Shown: one piece after another, positions 1 to 10,100 of the stretch
How positions within the stretch are numbered: position 1 is the first letter of the stretch
Layout: each line of letters begins with the position of its first letter
Assembly: GCF_002742645.2 (NCBI RefSeq)
Contig: NZ_CP033875.1
Coordinates: forward strand, 2,334,001 to 2,398,000
Origin: Caulobacter sp. FWC26
GTDB lineage: Bacteria > Pseudomonadota > Alphaproteobacteria > Caulobacterales > Caulobacteraceae
Direction: 5' to 3'
Length of the DNA stretch: 64,000 nt
Position numbers and translations under genes: made by a program
The notes under the pieces: generated by a model
Seen by the model: the letters and a program-made list of their open reading frames with translations, nothing else
What the model was told of the DNA's origin: nothing
The model's database searches: none

Positions 1-441
1 GCCTCCCGCCGCCTTGGCGATCGCCAGAAGCGCCGGCCCCGCGCAGACGAGGCTCTCCTTGTTCGCCAGCGCGATCACCGCGCCGGTGCGCGCGGCCGCC
101 ACCGTCGGTGCAAGGCCTGCCGCGCCAACAATGGCGGACATCACCCAGTCCGCGCCCATGGCCGCAGCCTCGCGGACGGCCTCTGCGCCTGCGGCCACCT
201 GAACCCCCGTCCCGGCCAGGCCTAACCTCAGGTCTTCAAGTCGGGAGGAGTCTTCGATCACGGCGACCCGGGGCCGCCAGCGCCGGGCCTGCGCAATCAG
301 TCTCTCGACGTTGCGTCCAGCGGTCAGCGCAAGGATTTCCACCGACGCGCCGGATTCCTCGAAGAGGCTCAGGGTCGAAAGGCCGATCGATCCGGTCGAG
401 CCCAGCACCACCACCTTGCGCGGCGAGGTCAATGCGCCCAT
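1..441 (-). CDS. dxr: 1-deoxy-D-xylulose 5-phosphate reductoisomerase, N-terminal part (truncated by window edge)
   Basis: Dxr converts DXP to MEP with NADPH in the non-mevalonate isoprenoid pathway, in the cytoplasm. The reading frame starts at ATG 441 ([20 protein letters not shown]) and shows the Rossmann motif GSTGSIG around residues 14-20. About 147 of roughly 400 residues are inside the window; the rest runs off the left edge. The start codon lies 13 bp inside the 3' end of cdsA, so the two are probably translationally coupled within a cdsA-dxr lipid/isoprenoid operon. In related genomes a zinc metalloprotease and bamA usually follow, but these are not visible here. The assignment rests on the dinucleotide-binding motif and the gene context. 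Confidence 0.9.
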   Translation of the reverse strand, partial: MGALTSPRKVVVLGSTGSIGLSTLSLFEESGASVEILALTAGRNVERLIAQARRWRPRVAVIEDSSRLEDLRLGLAGTGVQVAAGAEAVREAAAMGADWVMSAIVGAAGLAPTVAAARTGAVIALANKESLVCAGPALLAIAKAAGG

Positions 442-1256
442 CCGACATAATCGACCAGCCTCACGGCCGCGATAACGATAGCCGCGAACATCAGTCCATC
501 GACACGGTCGAGAAGGCCGCCATGCCCGGGAATGAGGTCGCCGCTGTCCTTGACGCCGAACCGGCGCTTCAACATGGACTCCCAGAGGTCGCCGGCCATG
601 GTGGCCAGGCCGCCGAGCAGGCCGATCAACGCCGCGACCGGCCAGATCAGTTTCAGGTCCGCCAACCAGGCCACAGCGACAGCGCCGATCGTGGCGGCCG
701 CAAGCCCGCCGACGAAGCCTGACCAGGTCTTGTTGGGCGAGATTCGCGGCCAGAGCTTTGGCCCTTTGAAAATGCTCCCGGTGACATAGGCGAAGATGTC
801 AGCGAACCACGTCACCACAAAGAGCAGAAGGGTCCAGCCAAGGCCGTCGCTCAAAGATCGCACCCAGACCAGAGCGATCACCGCAGGCGCGATATAGACC
901 ACGCCATAGGCCGCGTCCGCGCGTCGCTCGACCGCGCCGCGCGCGATCAACCCGGCCAGGAATGAGCCGGCAAGCACCACGGCCCAGGCTACCAGGAAGG
1001 CTTGCAGGAAGGCGGCGATCACCGCCAAGGCGCAAAATACGCCGACTACGGCGCCCACGGCGTTGGGCGCCTTGGGAGCGCTGATCTTGCCCCATTCGCG
1101 CGCCAGAAGAGCGACGCAGACCAGGGACAAGGCCATGAACCAGTAGCCGCCCAGCCACACGGCGGCCACGACTGTGGGCACGAGCACGGTCGCCGAGACC
1201 ACGCGCGTCCGCAGATTGCCCCAGTTGAAGCGCTTAGCCGGCGACGGCGACGTCAT
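429..1256 (-). CDS. cdsA: Phosphatidate cytidylyltransferase
   Basis: CdsA makes CDP-diacylglycerol from phosphatidate and CTP at the inner membrane, feeding all phospholipid synthesis. The 275-residue protein is a string of hydrophobic helices and ends with the family signature: SMLKRRFG, then [18 protein letters not shown] chose ATG 1256 ([14 protein letters not shown]) because the frame upstream lies inside the uppS 3' end and is not typical of the family. The gene overlaps the uppS 3' end by 23 bp and the dxr start by 13 bp, which is typical of a tightly coupled operon. Confidence 0.93.
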   Translation of the reverse strand: MTSPSPAKRFNWGNLRTRVVSATVLVPTVVAAVWLGGYWFMALSLVCVALLAREWGKISAPKAPNAVGAVVGVFCALAVIAAFLQAFLVAWAVVLAGSFLAGLIARGAVERRADAAYGVVYIAPAVIALVWVRSLSDGLGWTLLLFVVTWFADIFAYVTGSIFKGPKLWPRISPNKTWSGFVGGLAAATIGAVAVAWLADLKLIWPVAALIGLLGGLATMAGDLWESMLKRRFGVKDSGDLIPGHGGLLDRVDGLMFAAIVIAAVRLVDYVGWAH

Positions 1257-2013
1257 CGGCGGCGACCCCTCCATAACGGCGGTCCCGCCCTCGATACTCA
1301 GCGATAGCCGCCGCGAGCGCTTCGGGGCCATAGTCGGGCCAGAGCACGTCCTGGAAAACCAGCTCGGCGTAGGCGCAGTCCCAAAGCAGGAAGTTGGAAA
1401 GGCGACGTTCGCCGCTCGTGCGAACGATCAAGTCAGGCGGCGGGGCAGCGGCCGTCGACAGCAGGCCCTCGAAAACGTCCTCGTTCAATTCCGAGGCCTT
1501 GGCTTCGCCCCGCTCGACGCGCTCGGCGAACGCGCGGGCGGCGTCGGTGATATCGGCGCGGCCGCCATAGTTGAAAGCGACCTGTAGCACGAACTCAGAG
1601 TTCTGAGCCGTCCGGCGCTCGGCGCGCTCGATCACCTCGGCGATGTCGGCGGAAAGACCCGAACGACGACCAATGATACGTACGCGAACACCCGCCTTGG
1701 CCAGACGTTCCAGGTCAGACTCGACGTAAGCCTTCAGCAGCCCCATCAACTCGGAGACCTCTTGGGCGGGCCTACGCCAGTTCTCGGTCGAGAAGCCGAA
1801 AACCGTCAGCACACCGACATTCTGGCTCTGAGCGCCCTCGACGGTGCGCTTGAGGGCGTTTACGCCCGCGCGATGCCCCAGCACGCGCGGAAGGCCCTGC
1901 CGCTTAGCCCAGCGTCCGTTGCCATCCATGATAATGGCCACGTGCAGACGCGCCTCGGACGCTGGCCTTTCGGCGCGCCCTAAAACGTCCTGCGGACCGG
2001 TGGTCGCCGGCAT
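1234..2013 (-). CDS. uppS: Isoprenyl transferase (undecaprenyl pyrophosphate synthase)
   Basis: UppS condenses isopentenyl diphosphate units onto farnesyl diphosphate to build the C55 lipid carrier for peptidoglycan and surface polysaccharides. The cis-prenyltransferase signature MDGNGRWAKRQG lies near the N-terminus, followed by the conserved GHRAGV and FSTENW motifs and, near the C-terminus, RTSGERRLSNFL. The start at ATG 2013 (MPATTGPQ) follows GGAG; an ATG at 2043 would add ten residues but has no ribosome-binding site. The length of about 259 residues fits the family. It lies 50 bp downstream of frr and overlaps cdsA. Confidence 0.93.
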   Translation of the reverse strand: MPATTGPQDVLGRAERPASEARLHVAIIMDGNGRWAKRQGLPRVLGHRAGVNALKRTVEGAQSQNVGVLTVFGFSTENWRRPAQEVSELMGLLKAYVESDLERLAKAGVRVRIIGRRSGLSADIAEVIERAERRTAQNSEFVLQVAFNYGGRADITDAARAFAERVERGEAKASELNEDVFEGLLSTAAAPPPDLIVRTSGERRLSNFLLWDCAYAELVFQDVLWPDYGPEALAAAIAEYRGRDRRYGGVAADDVAVAG

Positions 2014-2063
2014 TCGCTCCAACCTTCCCTCGTCGCTCCCCATCAAACTCGCGAAGCGGGCGA

Positions 2064-2630
2064 TTAGACCTGCATGATCTCTTGTTCCTTGATTTTCAAG
2101 GCCTCGTCGATGCGCTTGATGGCGTCATCGGTGATCTTCTGGACCTCGTTTTCCATCTTCTTGCGCTCGTCCTCAGCGATCGCGCCATCCTTCTCGGCCT
2201 TCTTGAGGTCGTCGTTGGCGTCGCGGCGGACGTTGCGCACAGCGATCTTTTGCTGCTCGGCGTATTTGCCGGCGATCTTCTGGAGGTCCTTGCGGCGCTC
2301 CTCGGTCAGCGGCGGAATCGGAATCCGCAGGTTCTGCCCTTCCACAACCGGATTGAGGCCCAAACCGGAAGCGCGGATGGCCTTTTCGACGGACACGACG
2401 ACGCCGCGATCCCAGACGCTGACGTTGATCTGGCGCGGCTCGGGCACGCTGACCGAAGCCACCGCGTTGAGAGGCGTCGTGGAGCCATAAGCCTCGACCA
2501 TGACCTGGTCGAGAAGGCTGGCCGAGGCGCGACCAGTGCGCAGGCTGGCGAACTCTTCCTTCAAGGCGGCGATGGTCTTGTCCATGCGATCGCGGTAGCG
2601 CGACAGAACGGGTTTTTCGGCGGCGGCCAT
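2064..2630 (-). CDS. frr: Ribosome recycling factor
   Basis: RRF splits post-termination ribosomes together with EF-G. The 188 residues match the usual length of about 185. Typical elements are the N-terminal [20 protein letters not shown] helix, the central [19 protein letters not shown] stretch, and a charged three-helix-bundle C-terminus. It follows pyrH by 24 bp; pyrH-frr is a conserved pair in bacteria. The start is ATG 2630, preceded by GAGGAGAG-type sequence (reverse of ctctcctc). Confidence 0.96.
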   Translation of the reverse strand: MAAAEKPVLSRYRDRMDKTIAALKEEFASLRTGRASASLLDQVMVEAYGSTTPLNAVASVSVPEPRQINVSVWDRGVVVSVEKAIRASGLGLNPVVEGQNLRIPIPPLTEERRKDLQKIAGKYAEQQKIAVRNVRRDANDDLKKAEKDGAIAEDERKKMENEVQKITDDAIKRIDEALKIKEQEIMQV

Positions 2631-2654
2631 GTGGCTCTCCTCGCTAGAAGTGAT

Positions 2655-3395
2655 TCAGGCGGCGCGGTCTTCGGCGACCACGGTGTGGGTTCCCTCGCCT
2701 CGCAGGACGGTCAGCAGGTTGCCGCGCCCCTTGATGGAGAAGACCACGATCGGAATGTTGCTGTCGCGCATCAGCGCCACGGCCGAGGCGTCCATGACCC
2801 GCAGGTCCTTGGCCAGCACGTCCATATAGGTCAAGCGGTCATAGCGCTCGGCCTTCGGATCCTTCTTCGGATCGGCGGTGTAGACGCCGTCGACGCTGGT
2901 GCCCTTGAACAGAGCATCGCAGTCCATCTCGGCCGCGCGCAGCGCGGCAGCGGTGTCGGTGGTGAAGTAAGGGTTGCCGGTGCCGGCGGCGAAGATCACG
3001 ACGCGCCCCTTCTCCAGGTGGCGCTGGGCGCGACGGCGGATATAGGGCTCGCAGACCGTCGCCATCGGAATGGCCGACTGCACACGGGTCTGCACGCCGA
3101 TGCGTTCCAGCGCGTCCTGCATGGCCAGGGCGTTCATCACCGTGGCCAGCATGCCCATATAGTCGGCGCTGGACCGCTCCATCCCCTTGGCCGCCCCGGC
3201 CATGCCGCGAAAGATGTTGCCGCCGCCGATGACGAGGCACAGCTCGACCCCCGACTTGACGATTTCCGCCACGTCCTCGGCGACCGACTGAACCGTATTG
3301 GTGTCGATTCCGTACGGCGTATCGCCCATCAGGACCTCGCCGGACACTTTCAGCAGGATGCGGCGATATTTTTGGGGCGCGCTGGTATCGGACAT
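2655..3395 (-). CDS. pyrH: UMP kinase
   Basis: PyrH phosphorylates UMP to UDP in pyrimidine nucleotide synthesis and belongs to the amino-acid-kinase fold. Visible motifs are [13 protein letters not shown] at residues 11-23, the glycine loop [10 protein letters not shown], and [17 protein letters not shown] in the nucleotide/UMP region. The 246 residues fit the family. The start is ATG 3395 (MSDTSAPQ). It lies between tsf (177 bp upstream, with a strong hairpin in the gap) and frr, so some transcripts probably end or start here. Confidence 0.96.
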   Translation of the reverse strand: MSDTSAPQKYRRILLKVSGEVLMGDTPYGIDTNTVQSVAEDVAEIVKSGVELCLVIGGGNIFRGMAGAAKGMERSSADYMGMLATVMNALAMQDALERIGVQTRVQSAIPMATVCEPYIRRRAQRHLEKGRVVIFAAGTGNPYFTTDTAAALRAAEMDCDALFKGTSVDGVYTADPKKDPKAERYDRLTYMDVLAKDLRVMDASAVALMRDSNIPIVVFSIKGRGNLLTVLRGEGTHTVVAEDRAA

Positions 3396-3499
3396 GGGAC
3401 CGCTATTCCTGAGTCGTCGGCACGCACATTACGTGCGTTCTACAGAAGTGGGATGGATTTTGCCAACCACGGCGCGCACGCCGGATGGCAGACATGATA

Positions 3500-3532
3500 A
3501 GGGCGCGGCGCGCGTCGAACGCGCCGCGCCCT
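3500..3532 (-). terminator. Strong hairpin downstream of tsf
   Basis: A 13-bp perfect stem (AGGGCGCGGCGCG and its complement) with a 7-nt loop lies 40 bp after the tsf stop. Downstream on the minus strand there is only TTATC and no long U-run, so it may be a leaky terminator or a transcript-stabilising hairpin between tsf and pyrH. Confidence 0.5.
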
Positions 3533-3572
3533 CAGTCTTGATCCGACGTCATGCGACGCCGGCGATCGGCCC

Positions 3573-4511
3573 TTAGGCCTGACCGGTCATCGAGGCGACT
3601 TCAGCCGCGAAGTCGTCTTGCTTCTTCTCGACGCCTTCGCCCAGGGCGAGACGCGTGAAGCCTTTGACGGCGACCGGAACGCCGAGGGTCTTGGCGGTTT
3701 CGGCGACCAGTTGTTCGACGGTCTGGTCCGGGTTCATGACGAAGGCTTGCTTCAGCAGCACCACTTCTTCCAGGAACTTGCGGATACGGCCCTCGATCAT
3801 CTTCTCGACGACGGCGGCGGGCTTGCCCGACTCCAGCGCCTGCTCGGTGAAGACGGCCTTTTCACGCTCGATGGCGGCCGGGTCCAGATCGTCCGGCGAC
3901 AGCGACAGCGGCGAGGTCGCGGCGACGTGCATCGCGATCTTGCGGCCCAGCTCGCGCAGGGCGGCCTTGTCGCCGGTCGACTCGACGGCCACCAGCACGC
4001 CGATGCGGCCGAGGTCCGGCGCGGTGGCGTTGTGGATGTACGAGGCGACGACGCCGTTCTCGACCGACCACTTGGCGGCGCGGCGGACCATCATGTTCTC
4101 GCCGATCGTGGCGATCAGGTTGGTCAGGTGGTCCTGAACGGTTTCGCCGCCAGCCAGCTTGGCTGCGGTGATCGCGTCGACCGAACCGTCGGTGCCGAGC
4201 GCGGCGCCAGCGATCTGACGGGCGGCGCCTTGGAACAGGTCGTTACGCGACACGAAGTCGGTCTCGGCGTTCACTTCTACGGCCGTGGCGGTTTCGCCCG
4301 CGCCTTGCTCGGCGGTGGCGATCGCGACGAGGCCTTCGGCGGCGGCGCGGTCAGCCTTCTTGGCGGCCTTGGACAGACCCTTGGCGCGCAGCCAGTCGAT
4401 GGACGCTTCGATGTCGCCGTTGTTTTCAGCCAGCGCCTTCTTGCAGTCCATCATGCCGACGCCGGACTTTTCGCGCAGTTCCTTGACGAGGGCGGCGGTG
4501 ATCTCAGCCAT
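3573..4511 (-). CDS. tsf: Elongation factor Ts
   Basis: EF-Ts is the nucleotide exchange factor of EF-Tu. The 312-residue protein begins with the UBA-like domain ([19 protein letters not shown]) and has the EF-Tu contact motif [10 protein letters not shown] near residue 80, both diagnostic. The start is ATG 4511. It follows rpsB by 150 bp, the conserved bacterial rpsB-tsf order, with a hairpin in that gap that may lower read-through from rpsB. Confidence 0.97.
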   Translation of the reverse strand: MAEITAALVKELREKSGVGMMDCKKALAENNGDIEASIDWLRAKGLSKAAKKADRAAAEGLVAIATAEQGAGETATAVEVNAETDFVSRNDLFQGAARQIAGAALGTDGSVDAITAAKLAGGETVQDHLTNLIATIGENMMVRRAAKWSVENGVVASYIHNATAPDLGRIGVLVAVESTGDKAALRELGRKIAMHVAATSPLSLSPDDLDPAAIEREKAVFTEQALESGKPAAVVEKMIEGRIRKFLEEVVLLKQAFVMNPDQTVEQLVAETAKTLGVPVAVKGFTRLALGEGVEKKQDDFAAEVASMTGQA

Positions 4512-4576
4512 CGAAAATCTCCAGATTCAAACGGTTGGCGACTGGGCTTGTTAGCCCGCCAAATCGATAAAGAGTT

Positions 4577-4602
4577 GGGACCGGACTACTTAGCCCGGTC
4601 CC
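4577..4602 (-). terminator. Hairpin in the rpsB-tsf gap (possible attenuator)
   Basis: GGGACCGG and CCGGTCCC form an 8-bp perfect stem with a 10-nt loop, followed on the minus strand by AACTCTTTAT. It lies after the rpsB stop and before tsf. A partial terminator in the same gap is known in E. coli; the function here is inferred. Confidence 0.45.
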
Positions 4603-4661
4603 ATGTCAGGGGCGCGACGGTCCCGCGCCGGGCGGTCGCCCAGCTAGGGACACGCGAGAAA

Positions 4662-5468
4662 TCAGCCTTCAGCCGATTCCGGAGCCGCTTCGGCGGCCGG
4701 AGCTTCCGGAGCCAGTTCGCGGGCCAGGGCCGGCTCGACCGGGGCCACGGCGGCGCCCAGGTCGACACCCGAAGCGGCTTGACCGGCGGCCAGACCGTCG
4801 AGGACGGCGTCGGCGATCAGGTCGCAGTAAAGTTGCAGGGCGCGGGCGGCGTCGTCGTTACCCGGGATCGGGTAGGTGATACCGTCCGGATCGCAGTTGG
4901 TGTCGAGGATGGCGACGACCGGGATGTTCAGCTTGCGGGCTTCCAGGATCGCGATCGCTTCCTTGTTGGTGTCGATCACGAACATGATGTCGGGGATGCC
5001 GCCCATGTCCTTGATGCCGCCCAGCGACAGTTCCAGCTTGTCGCGCTCGCGGGTCAGCTGCAGCAGTTCCTTCTTGGAGCGGCCTTGGGCTTCGCCGGCC
5101 AGGACGCCTTCCAGCTCGCGCAGACGAGCGATCGAGCCCGAGACGGTGCGCCAGTTGGTCAGGGTGCCGCCGAGCCAGCGGTGATTCACGTAGTACTGGG
5201 CGCAGCGCTTGGCGGCCGTGGCGACCGGGTCGCTGGCCTGGCGCTTGGTGCCGACGAACAGCACGCGGCCGCCGGCGGCGGCGACTTCACGGACCTTCAC
5301 CAGGGCTTGGTGCAGCAGCGGGATCGTCTGCGACAGGTCGATGATGTGGATGTTCGAGCGCGAACCGAAGATGTAGCGGTCCATCTTCGGGTTCCAGCGG
5401 TGCGTCTGGTGACCGAAGTGGGCGCCGGCTTCCAGGAGCTGACGCATGGAGAATTCGGGAAGAGCCAT
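4662..5468 (-). CDS. rpsB: 30S ribosomal protein S2
   Basis: S2 is a small-subunit ribosomal protein. The start ATG 5468 ([20 protein letters not shown]) is the family N-terminus; the upstream extension of the frame is not conserved in character. Typical motifs are [24 protein letters not shown] and [12 protein letters not shown], and the nucleotide-fold-like [13 protein letters not shown]. The C-terminus carries an Ala/Pro/Glu-rich tail of about 40 residues (268 residues in total), common in alphaproteobacteria. It heads the rpsB-tsf-pyrH-frr cluster. Confidence 0.97.
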   Translation of the reverse strand: MALPEFSMRQLLEAGAHFGHQTHRWNPKMDRYIFGSRSNIHIIDLSQTIPLLHQALVKVREVAAAGGRVLFVGTKRQASDPVATAAKRCAQYYVNHRWLGGTLTNWRTVSGSIARLRELEGVLAGEAQGRSKKELLQLTRERDKLELSLGGIKDMGGIPDIMFVIDTNKEAIAILEARKLNIPVVAILDTNCDPDGITYPIPGNDDAARALQLYCDLIADAVLDGLAAGQAASGVDLGAAVAPVEPALARELAPEAPAAEAAPESAEG

Positions 5469-5600
5469 CGGGCCTTTATCCTTTTTCCGGTTGAACCTCC
5501 GTGGACACCCCCGATCCAGACCATTCTGGAGCGGGACCGGAACGGCGACGCCGGGATGTCTCCCCAATGCAGCCGAACGTCCACGTGTGGAATGGCCGCG

Positions 5601-5629
5601 CAAATAGTCGCTACTGAGCGAAAAGGCAA
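5601..5629 (-). promoter_or_regulatory. Possible rpsB promoter
   Basis: On the minus strand TTGCCT and TATTTG are separated by 17 nt, about 135 bp upstream of the rpsB start. Both boxes are imperfect, so this is tentative. The long leader would leave room for S2 autoregulation as known in E. coli; I cannot see such an element directly. Confidence 0.3.
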
Positions 5630-5731
5630 GCCCGTGCTTCGCGCCGTCACGGGTGAAATATGTTCGCCGGGGGTTTGAGGCGCTCGGGCGCGGCTGTCGT
5701 CATCGCCATCGAGAGCCCGAGCCGCCAGCCC

Positions 5732-5740
5732 TTATCCACA
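5732..5740 (+). promoter_or_regulatory. Consensus DnaA box TTATCCACA
   Basis: The nonamer TTATCCACA matches the DnaA consensus exactly and is flanked by CAGCCC on the left and GGGCTG on the right, forming a 6-bp inverted repeat. It is upstream of both rpsB and the HAD gene. A single box can occur by chance, so its function is uncertain. Confidence 0.4.
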
Positions 5741-5812
5741 GGGCTGGAGCGCGCTGTCGCAAATCCTCCATGCGACCGTGGCTCATTGGAACCGGTGGTA
5801 CGGGGAACGGTG

Positions 5813-6463
5813 ATGCTCGCGGTTTTCGATATGGACGGTACGTTGCTGAACGGCGACTCCACAGCGATGTGGCTGTGGGCGCGCGCGAAACGATCGCCGC
5901 TGCGGATGTTGGCCACCCTAGCCGTCGCGCCGGTCGCCGTGCCGATGGTCGCCCTCCCTTTCACCCGCCGCACTGGAGCTTCGATGCTGCTCTGGATCTC
6001 GACGGCGGGACTGTCGGAACAGAAGCTTTTAGCATCCTGCGATACGTTCGCCCACGCGTTCGTCGAGAAGCGCTGCGGCCTATCGTGGAAGCCGCAAGCG
6101 CTCGCCACGTTGGACAGTCACGTCGCCGCCGGCGACCGGGTCGTCGTGGTCACCGCCGCCCCGCTGTGCTTGGCGAACGCCCTGCTCCGCACTCTGGACC
6201 GTCGCGTGGAGGTGCTCGGCACTTCGTTGAAGCCAGGGCTTGGAGGCTGGGTCGCCAACATCCACTGCCGCAACCAGCGCAAGTGCCAGGCCCTGGCCGA
6301 GGCCGGTCACGGCGCTCGCTGGGCTTATGCCTATACCGACAGCCTCGACGACCTGCCGATCCTGCGCGCGGCTGACAAGCCCGTCATCGTCAAGGGCGGC
6401 AAGGCGGCGGAGCGACGGCTGTTCCGGGCTGGATTGATGAACGGGCGCGCCGCAGCCTGGTGA
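5813..6463 (+). CDS. HAD-family phosphatase (SerB-like, HAD-IB)
   Basis: This is a cytoplasmic haloacid-dehalogenase-type hydrolase of about 216 residues. The nucleophile motif VFDMDGTLL puts Asp6 and Asp8 at the N-terminus; motif II is the VVVVTAAP segment; motif III/IV is represented by YTDSLDDLPIL. The start is ATG 5813, or the GTG directly before it. Helical hydrophobic residues 25-45 form the cap. It resembles the family containing phosphoserine phosphatase and CicA, the latter also in this window (44337-45005). The substrate is unknown. Its 3' end overlaps the convergent methyltransferase frame by 133 bp, which is unusual and points to damage in the methyltransferase rather than in this gene. 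Confidence 0.8.
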   Translation: MLAVFDMDGTLLNGDSTAMWLWARAKRSPLRMLATLAVAPVAVPMVALPFTRRTGASMLLWISTAGLSEQKLLASCDTFAHAFVEKRCGLSWKPQALATLDSHVAAGDRVVVVTAAPLCLANALLRTLDRRVEVLGTSLKPGLGGWVANIHCRNQRKCQALAEAGHGARWAYAYTDSLDDLPILRAADKPVIVKGGKAAERRLFRAGLMNGRAAAW

Positions 6464-6984
6464 AGCAGCGGAGTCTTAAGCAAGGCCGCCTCCGCCGATG
6501 GCAAATTGAAATAGCGGCCCAGGCGGTCGCGCTCATCGCCCTTTTCTGCGCCAATCTTGTCGCTGGCCGCGTGAAAACCACCCGGCTTCAAGGCACGAAC
6601 TATCCGACTCAGCACGCCCCGAAGCGCCAGGAACGGCACATGCAGCAAGCTGGCGTTGGCCCACACCGCGTCATAGGCCCGCTCCGCATCCAGTTCGTCG
6701 AACCGCATGACCCGCACTGATTGTCCAAGCCTCGACTCGGCTTGGCTGGCCATGGCGGCGACGCCGTCGGTCGCATCGACGTCGAAGCCTTGCGCCAGCA
6801 TCGCCACGCTGTCGCGCCCGTCGCCACAGCCCAGTTCCAGGGCCCACGCTCGGGGCGGCAAGCGCTCGAGGAAGGCCTCTAAGGTCCGACTTGACGCGCT
6901 GCGAGCGTTCGCCGCGTAGATGGACGCATGGTCGGCATAGAACTGCAGGGTCTGGCCATCGTAGGCGGCGAGGGGCGACGTCAT
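6331..6984 (-). CDS. SAM-dependent methyltransferase, probably C-terminally truncated
   Basis: Residues 1-160 read as a class I methyltransferase: the SAM loop ELGCGDGRDS at 50-59, an acidic VDATDG after the second strand, YDAVWANASLLHV, and ALKPGGFHAASDK, then GRYFNLPSAEA. After about residue 168 the family-like sequence stops and the frame continues as antisense of the HAD gene, ending in an Arg/Ser-rich stretch with no family character. Relatives normally have a further 40-50 conserved residues after the F-N/Y-P-SA motif. I infer loss of the true 3' end by deletion or rearrangement, or by a frameshift. The start ATG 6984 has GGAGG at a longish distance upstream. It may be inactive. Confidence 0.6.
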   Translation of the reverse strand: MTSPLAAYDGQTLQFYADHASIYAANARSASSRTLEAFLERLPPRAWALELGCGDGRDSVAMLAQGFDVDATDGVAAMASQAESRLGQSVRVMRFDELDAERAYDAVWANASLLHVPFLALRGVLSRIVRALKPGGFHAASDKIGAEKGDERDRLGRYFNLPSAEAALLKTPLLHQAAARPFINPARNSRRSAALPPLTMTGLSAARRIGRSSRLSV

Positions 6985-7140
6985 GATGATCCCAACCCTC
7001 CGCCCATGAAAACGCCATCCTGAGAGGCATGAGCAACAAGCGCGACCTTCAGGGGGATCCGGCCCCGGACCGACACCTAACTACAGTCCTAGCGCTCCTC
7101 ACCGGGGAAAGGCGAACAAAGGCAACGCAGGAATATATTC

Positions 7141-10100
7141 CTATACATCTTCCAAAAGCGCGACACCTGGCGCAGTCTTCAACGCACCGCGCAGCGCCGC
7201 ATCCAGAGTATAGCGCCCGGGCAAGCGAAGTTCGATCTCCCGCCCGCCGCCGATCGCCGCGACGAAGGTGACCTCGCCGCCCTTCTGAGCCTGCGCGGGT
7301 TCAAGGCGACGCTTCAAGGCGTCGATCTCGGCGGCTGACGGCGATAGGTGAACGCGCAGACCCGCCACGACGTTCTCCACCGCCTTCTCGATCGGTTCGG
7401 CGTCATCGCCGAAGAAACGCACCTCGCCGTCCCGCGCCTTAGCGCGGACCTTGATCGCCACAGCCTTGCCCGGCTCAAGCACATCGCGGCATTTGCGCAA
7501 CGACTCCGGCGGATACAGGACCTCGTACTCACCCGTAGGGTCAGACAGGGAAACAAAGGCGAACTTCTCGCCGCTTTGCGAGGCTCGCTCCTGCCGCCGG
7601 CGCACCACCCCACACATCCGGAAGGCTTCCGCGCCGGCCTCGGCCTGGGCCATGGCTTCGGCCAGCATGACTGTGCGGCGGCGCCGAAGCATGCCGACCA
7701 TGTCCTCCAGCGGGTGTCCTGTCAGGTAGAAGCCGACAGCCGACAACTCCTCATCCAGAAGATCGACTTGGTTCCAGTTCTCGGTCTTGGACAGACGGGG
7801 GCGACCAGCGCCCGGGTCGGAACCGAAGAGGCCGCCCTGCCCGCCCTGGCGGTCGGCGTGACAGCTCTGAGCGTGGGCGATCAGGACATCGGCCGAGGCG
7901 ACGATCTGGGCGCGATTCTTGTGGATCGAGTCAAAAGCCCCGGCCCGCGCCAGGTTTTCAATCGCCCGCTTGTTGACCTGCTTGGGGTCGATGCGTTCGA
8001 CGAAGTCGAAGATGTCGCGGAACGGGCCGCCCTCCTCGCGCACCGCTACTAGGTGCTTCATCGCCTCGAGACCGACGTTACGGATCGCGCCGAGCGCATA
8101 GAGCACTTCGCCATTCTCGACCTCAAAGTCAGCGCCGGACCGGTTCACATCGGGCGCGCGCACCGTGATCCCGAAGCGGCGCGCGTCCTGATGGAAAACG
8201 GCTAGCTTGTCGGTGTTCGACAGGTCGAGGCTCATCGAAGCCGCGAAGAACTCGACTGGTGTGTTCGCCTTCAGCCAAGCGGTCTGGTACGAAATAAACG
8301 CGTAGGCGGCAGCGTGCGACTTGTTGAAGCCGTAGCCGGCGAACTTGGCGACCAATTCGAAGATGGAGCCAGACTGCTCCTCAGGAACGCCCTTCTCCTT
8401 AGCGCCAGACACGAAACGGATCTTCTGAAGATCCATCTCCTCCTTCTTTTTCTTGCCCATAGCCCGGCGCAGGAGGTCAGCTTCGCCGAGGCTGTAACCT
8501 GCCAGGATCTGGGCGATCTGCATCACCTGTTCCTGGTAGACGATGACGCCGTAGGTCTCTTTCAGCACCGCCTCCAGCGAGGGGTGCAAGGTGTCGACGG
8601 GCTTGCGGCCAAACTTGCAGTCAACGAACGTGTCGATGTTATCCATCGGACCAGGACGATAGAGTGAGATCAGCGCGGTGATCTCCTCGATCGAGCCGCA
8701 GCGCATCTTGCGCAGCGTGTCGCGCATGCCCTGGCTTTCCAGCTGGAACACGCCGACGGTCTGACCGGAGGCAAGCAACTCGTAGGTTTTGGCGTCGTCG
8801 AAGGGCAGCTTACCCAGATCAATCTCGAAGCCGCGTTTTTTCAGGTGCTTCACCGCACGGTCAAGCACGGTCAGCGTCTTCAGGCCCAGGAAGTCGAACT
8901 TCACCAGGCCCGCGCTTTCAACCCACTTCATGTTGAACTGGGTGGCCGGCAGATCCGAACGCGGATCCTTGTAGAGCGGCGTCAGTTGCGTCAGCGGCCG
9001 GTCGCCGATCACCACGCCGGCCGCGTGGGTCGAAGCGTTCCGGAACAGGCCTTCCAACTGGAGCGCGACGTCCAGGCAGGCCGAGACGTTGGCGTCTTCC
9101 TTCTTGGCCTGTTTGAGGCGGGGTTCCAGATCGATCGCCTGGGCCAGGGTCACCGGCGCGGCGGGGTTGTTCGGCACCATTTTACAGAGCCGGTCGACGA
9201 GACCGAGCGGCAACTGCATCACGCGTCCCACGTCACGCAGAACAGCGCGCGCCTGTAGCGAGCCGAAGGTGATGATCTGAGCAACGCGATCGCGGCCGTA
9301 CTTCTCCTGCACGTACGAGATCACCTCTTCGCGCCGCTCCTGACAGAAGTCGACGTCGAAGTCGGGCATCGAAACCCGCTCGGGATTAAGGAAGCGCTCG
9401 AACAGCAGACCAAACCGGAGCGGGTCGAGGTCGGTGATGGTCAGCACCCAGGCCACCAGCGAGCCGGCGCCCGAACCCCGTCCAGGACCAACCGGGATCC
9501 CGTGCGCCTTACCCCATTTGATAAAGTCCGACACGATCAGGAAGTAGCCGGGGAAGCCCATCTTCTTGATGATGCCGAGCTCGAAATCGAGCCGCTTCCA
9601 ATATTCTTCCTCGGGCGCCGAGAGGGTTAGTCCCTCGAGGCGCATTTTCAGGCCTTCGCGCGCCTGGTGCTCAAGTTCCTCGGCCTCGTTACGACCATCG
9701 CCGGTCGGGAAGCTGGGCAGGATGGGATCGCGCTTGTGCACCATGAAGGCGCAGCGTCGGGCGATGTCCAGGGTGTTGTCGCAGGCCTCAGGCAGATCGG
9801 CGAACAGCTTGCGCATCTCGTCCGCCGGCTTGAACCAGTGCTCTGGCGTGACACGTCGCCGTTCGTCCTGACCGACAAACGCGCCATCGGAGATGCATAG
9901 CAACGCGTCGTGCGCTTCGTAGAAGCCCGGCTTGGCGAAATAGACGTCATTGGTCGCCACCAGCGGCACGTCGTGATCGTACGCCCAGTTGACGAGACCC
10001 GGCTCCGCCGCCGCCTGACGCGGAAGCCCATGACGCTGCAGTTCGACATAGAAGCGATCGCCAAACATGCGATGCATCTCGGCCAGGGCCGCCGAGGCCT

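Larger units (their letters stand above)
5469..5812. other. Divergent intergenic region, rpsB leader and HAD gene upstream
   Basis: This 344-bp gap separates two divergent genes. It holds the untranslated leader of rpsB on the minus strand and, on the plus strand, a consensus DnaA box inside a short inverted repeat (5726-5746). The open frame reaching back to 5660 ahead of the HAD gene lacks recognisable protein features. I see no tRNA or other gene here. Confidence 0.6.

Noticed and set aside
3618..5678. Long plus-strand frame opposite tsf and rpsB
   Set aside because: It is antisense to two certain ribosomal-function genes and has the Arg/Asp/Gly/His-rich composition typical of complementary-frame artefacts in high-GC DNA.
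6464..6600. Frameshift that would restore the methyltransferase C-terminus
   Set aside because: I compared the neighbouring minus-strand frame over this stretch and it does not give a convincing continuation of the family, so loss of the end is more likely than a simple frameshift.
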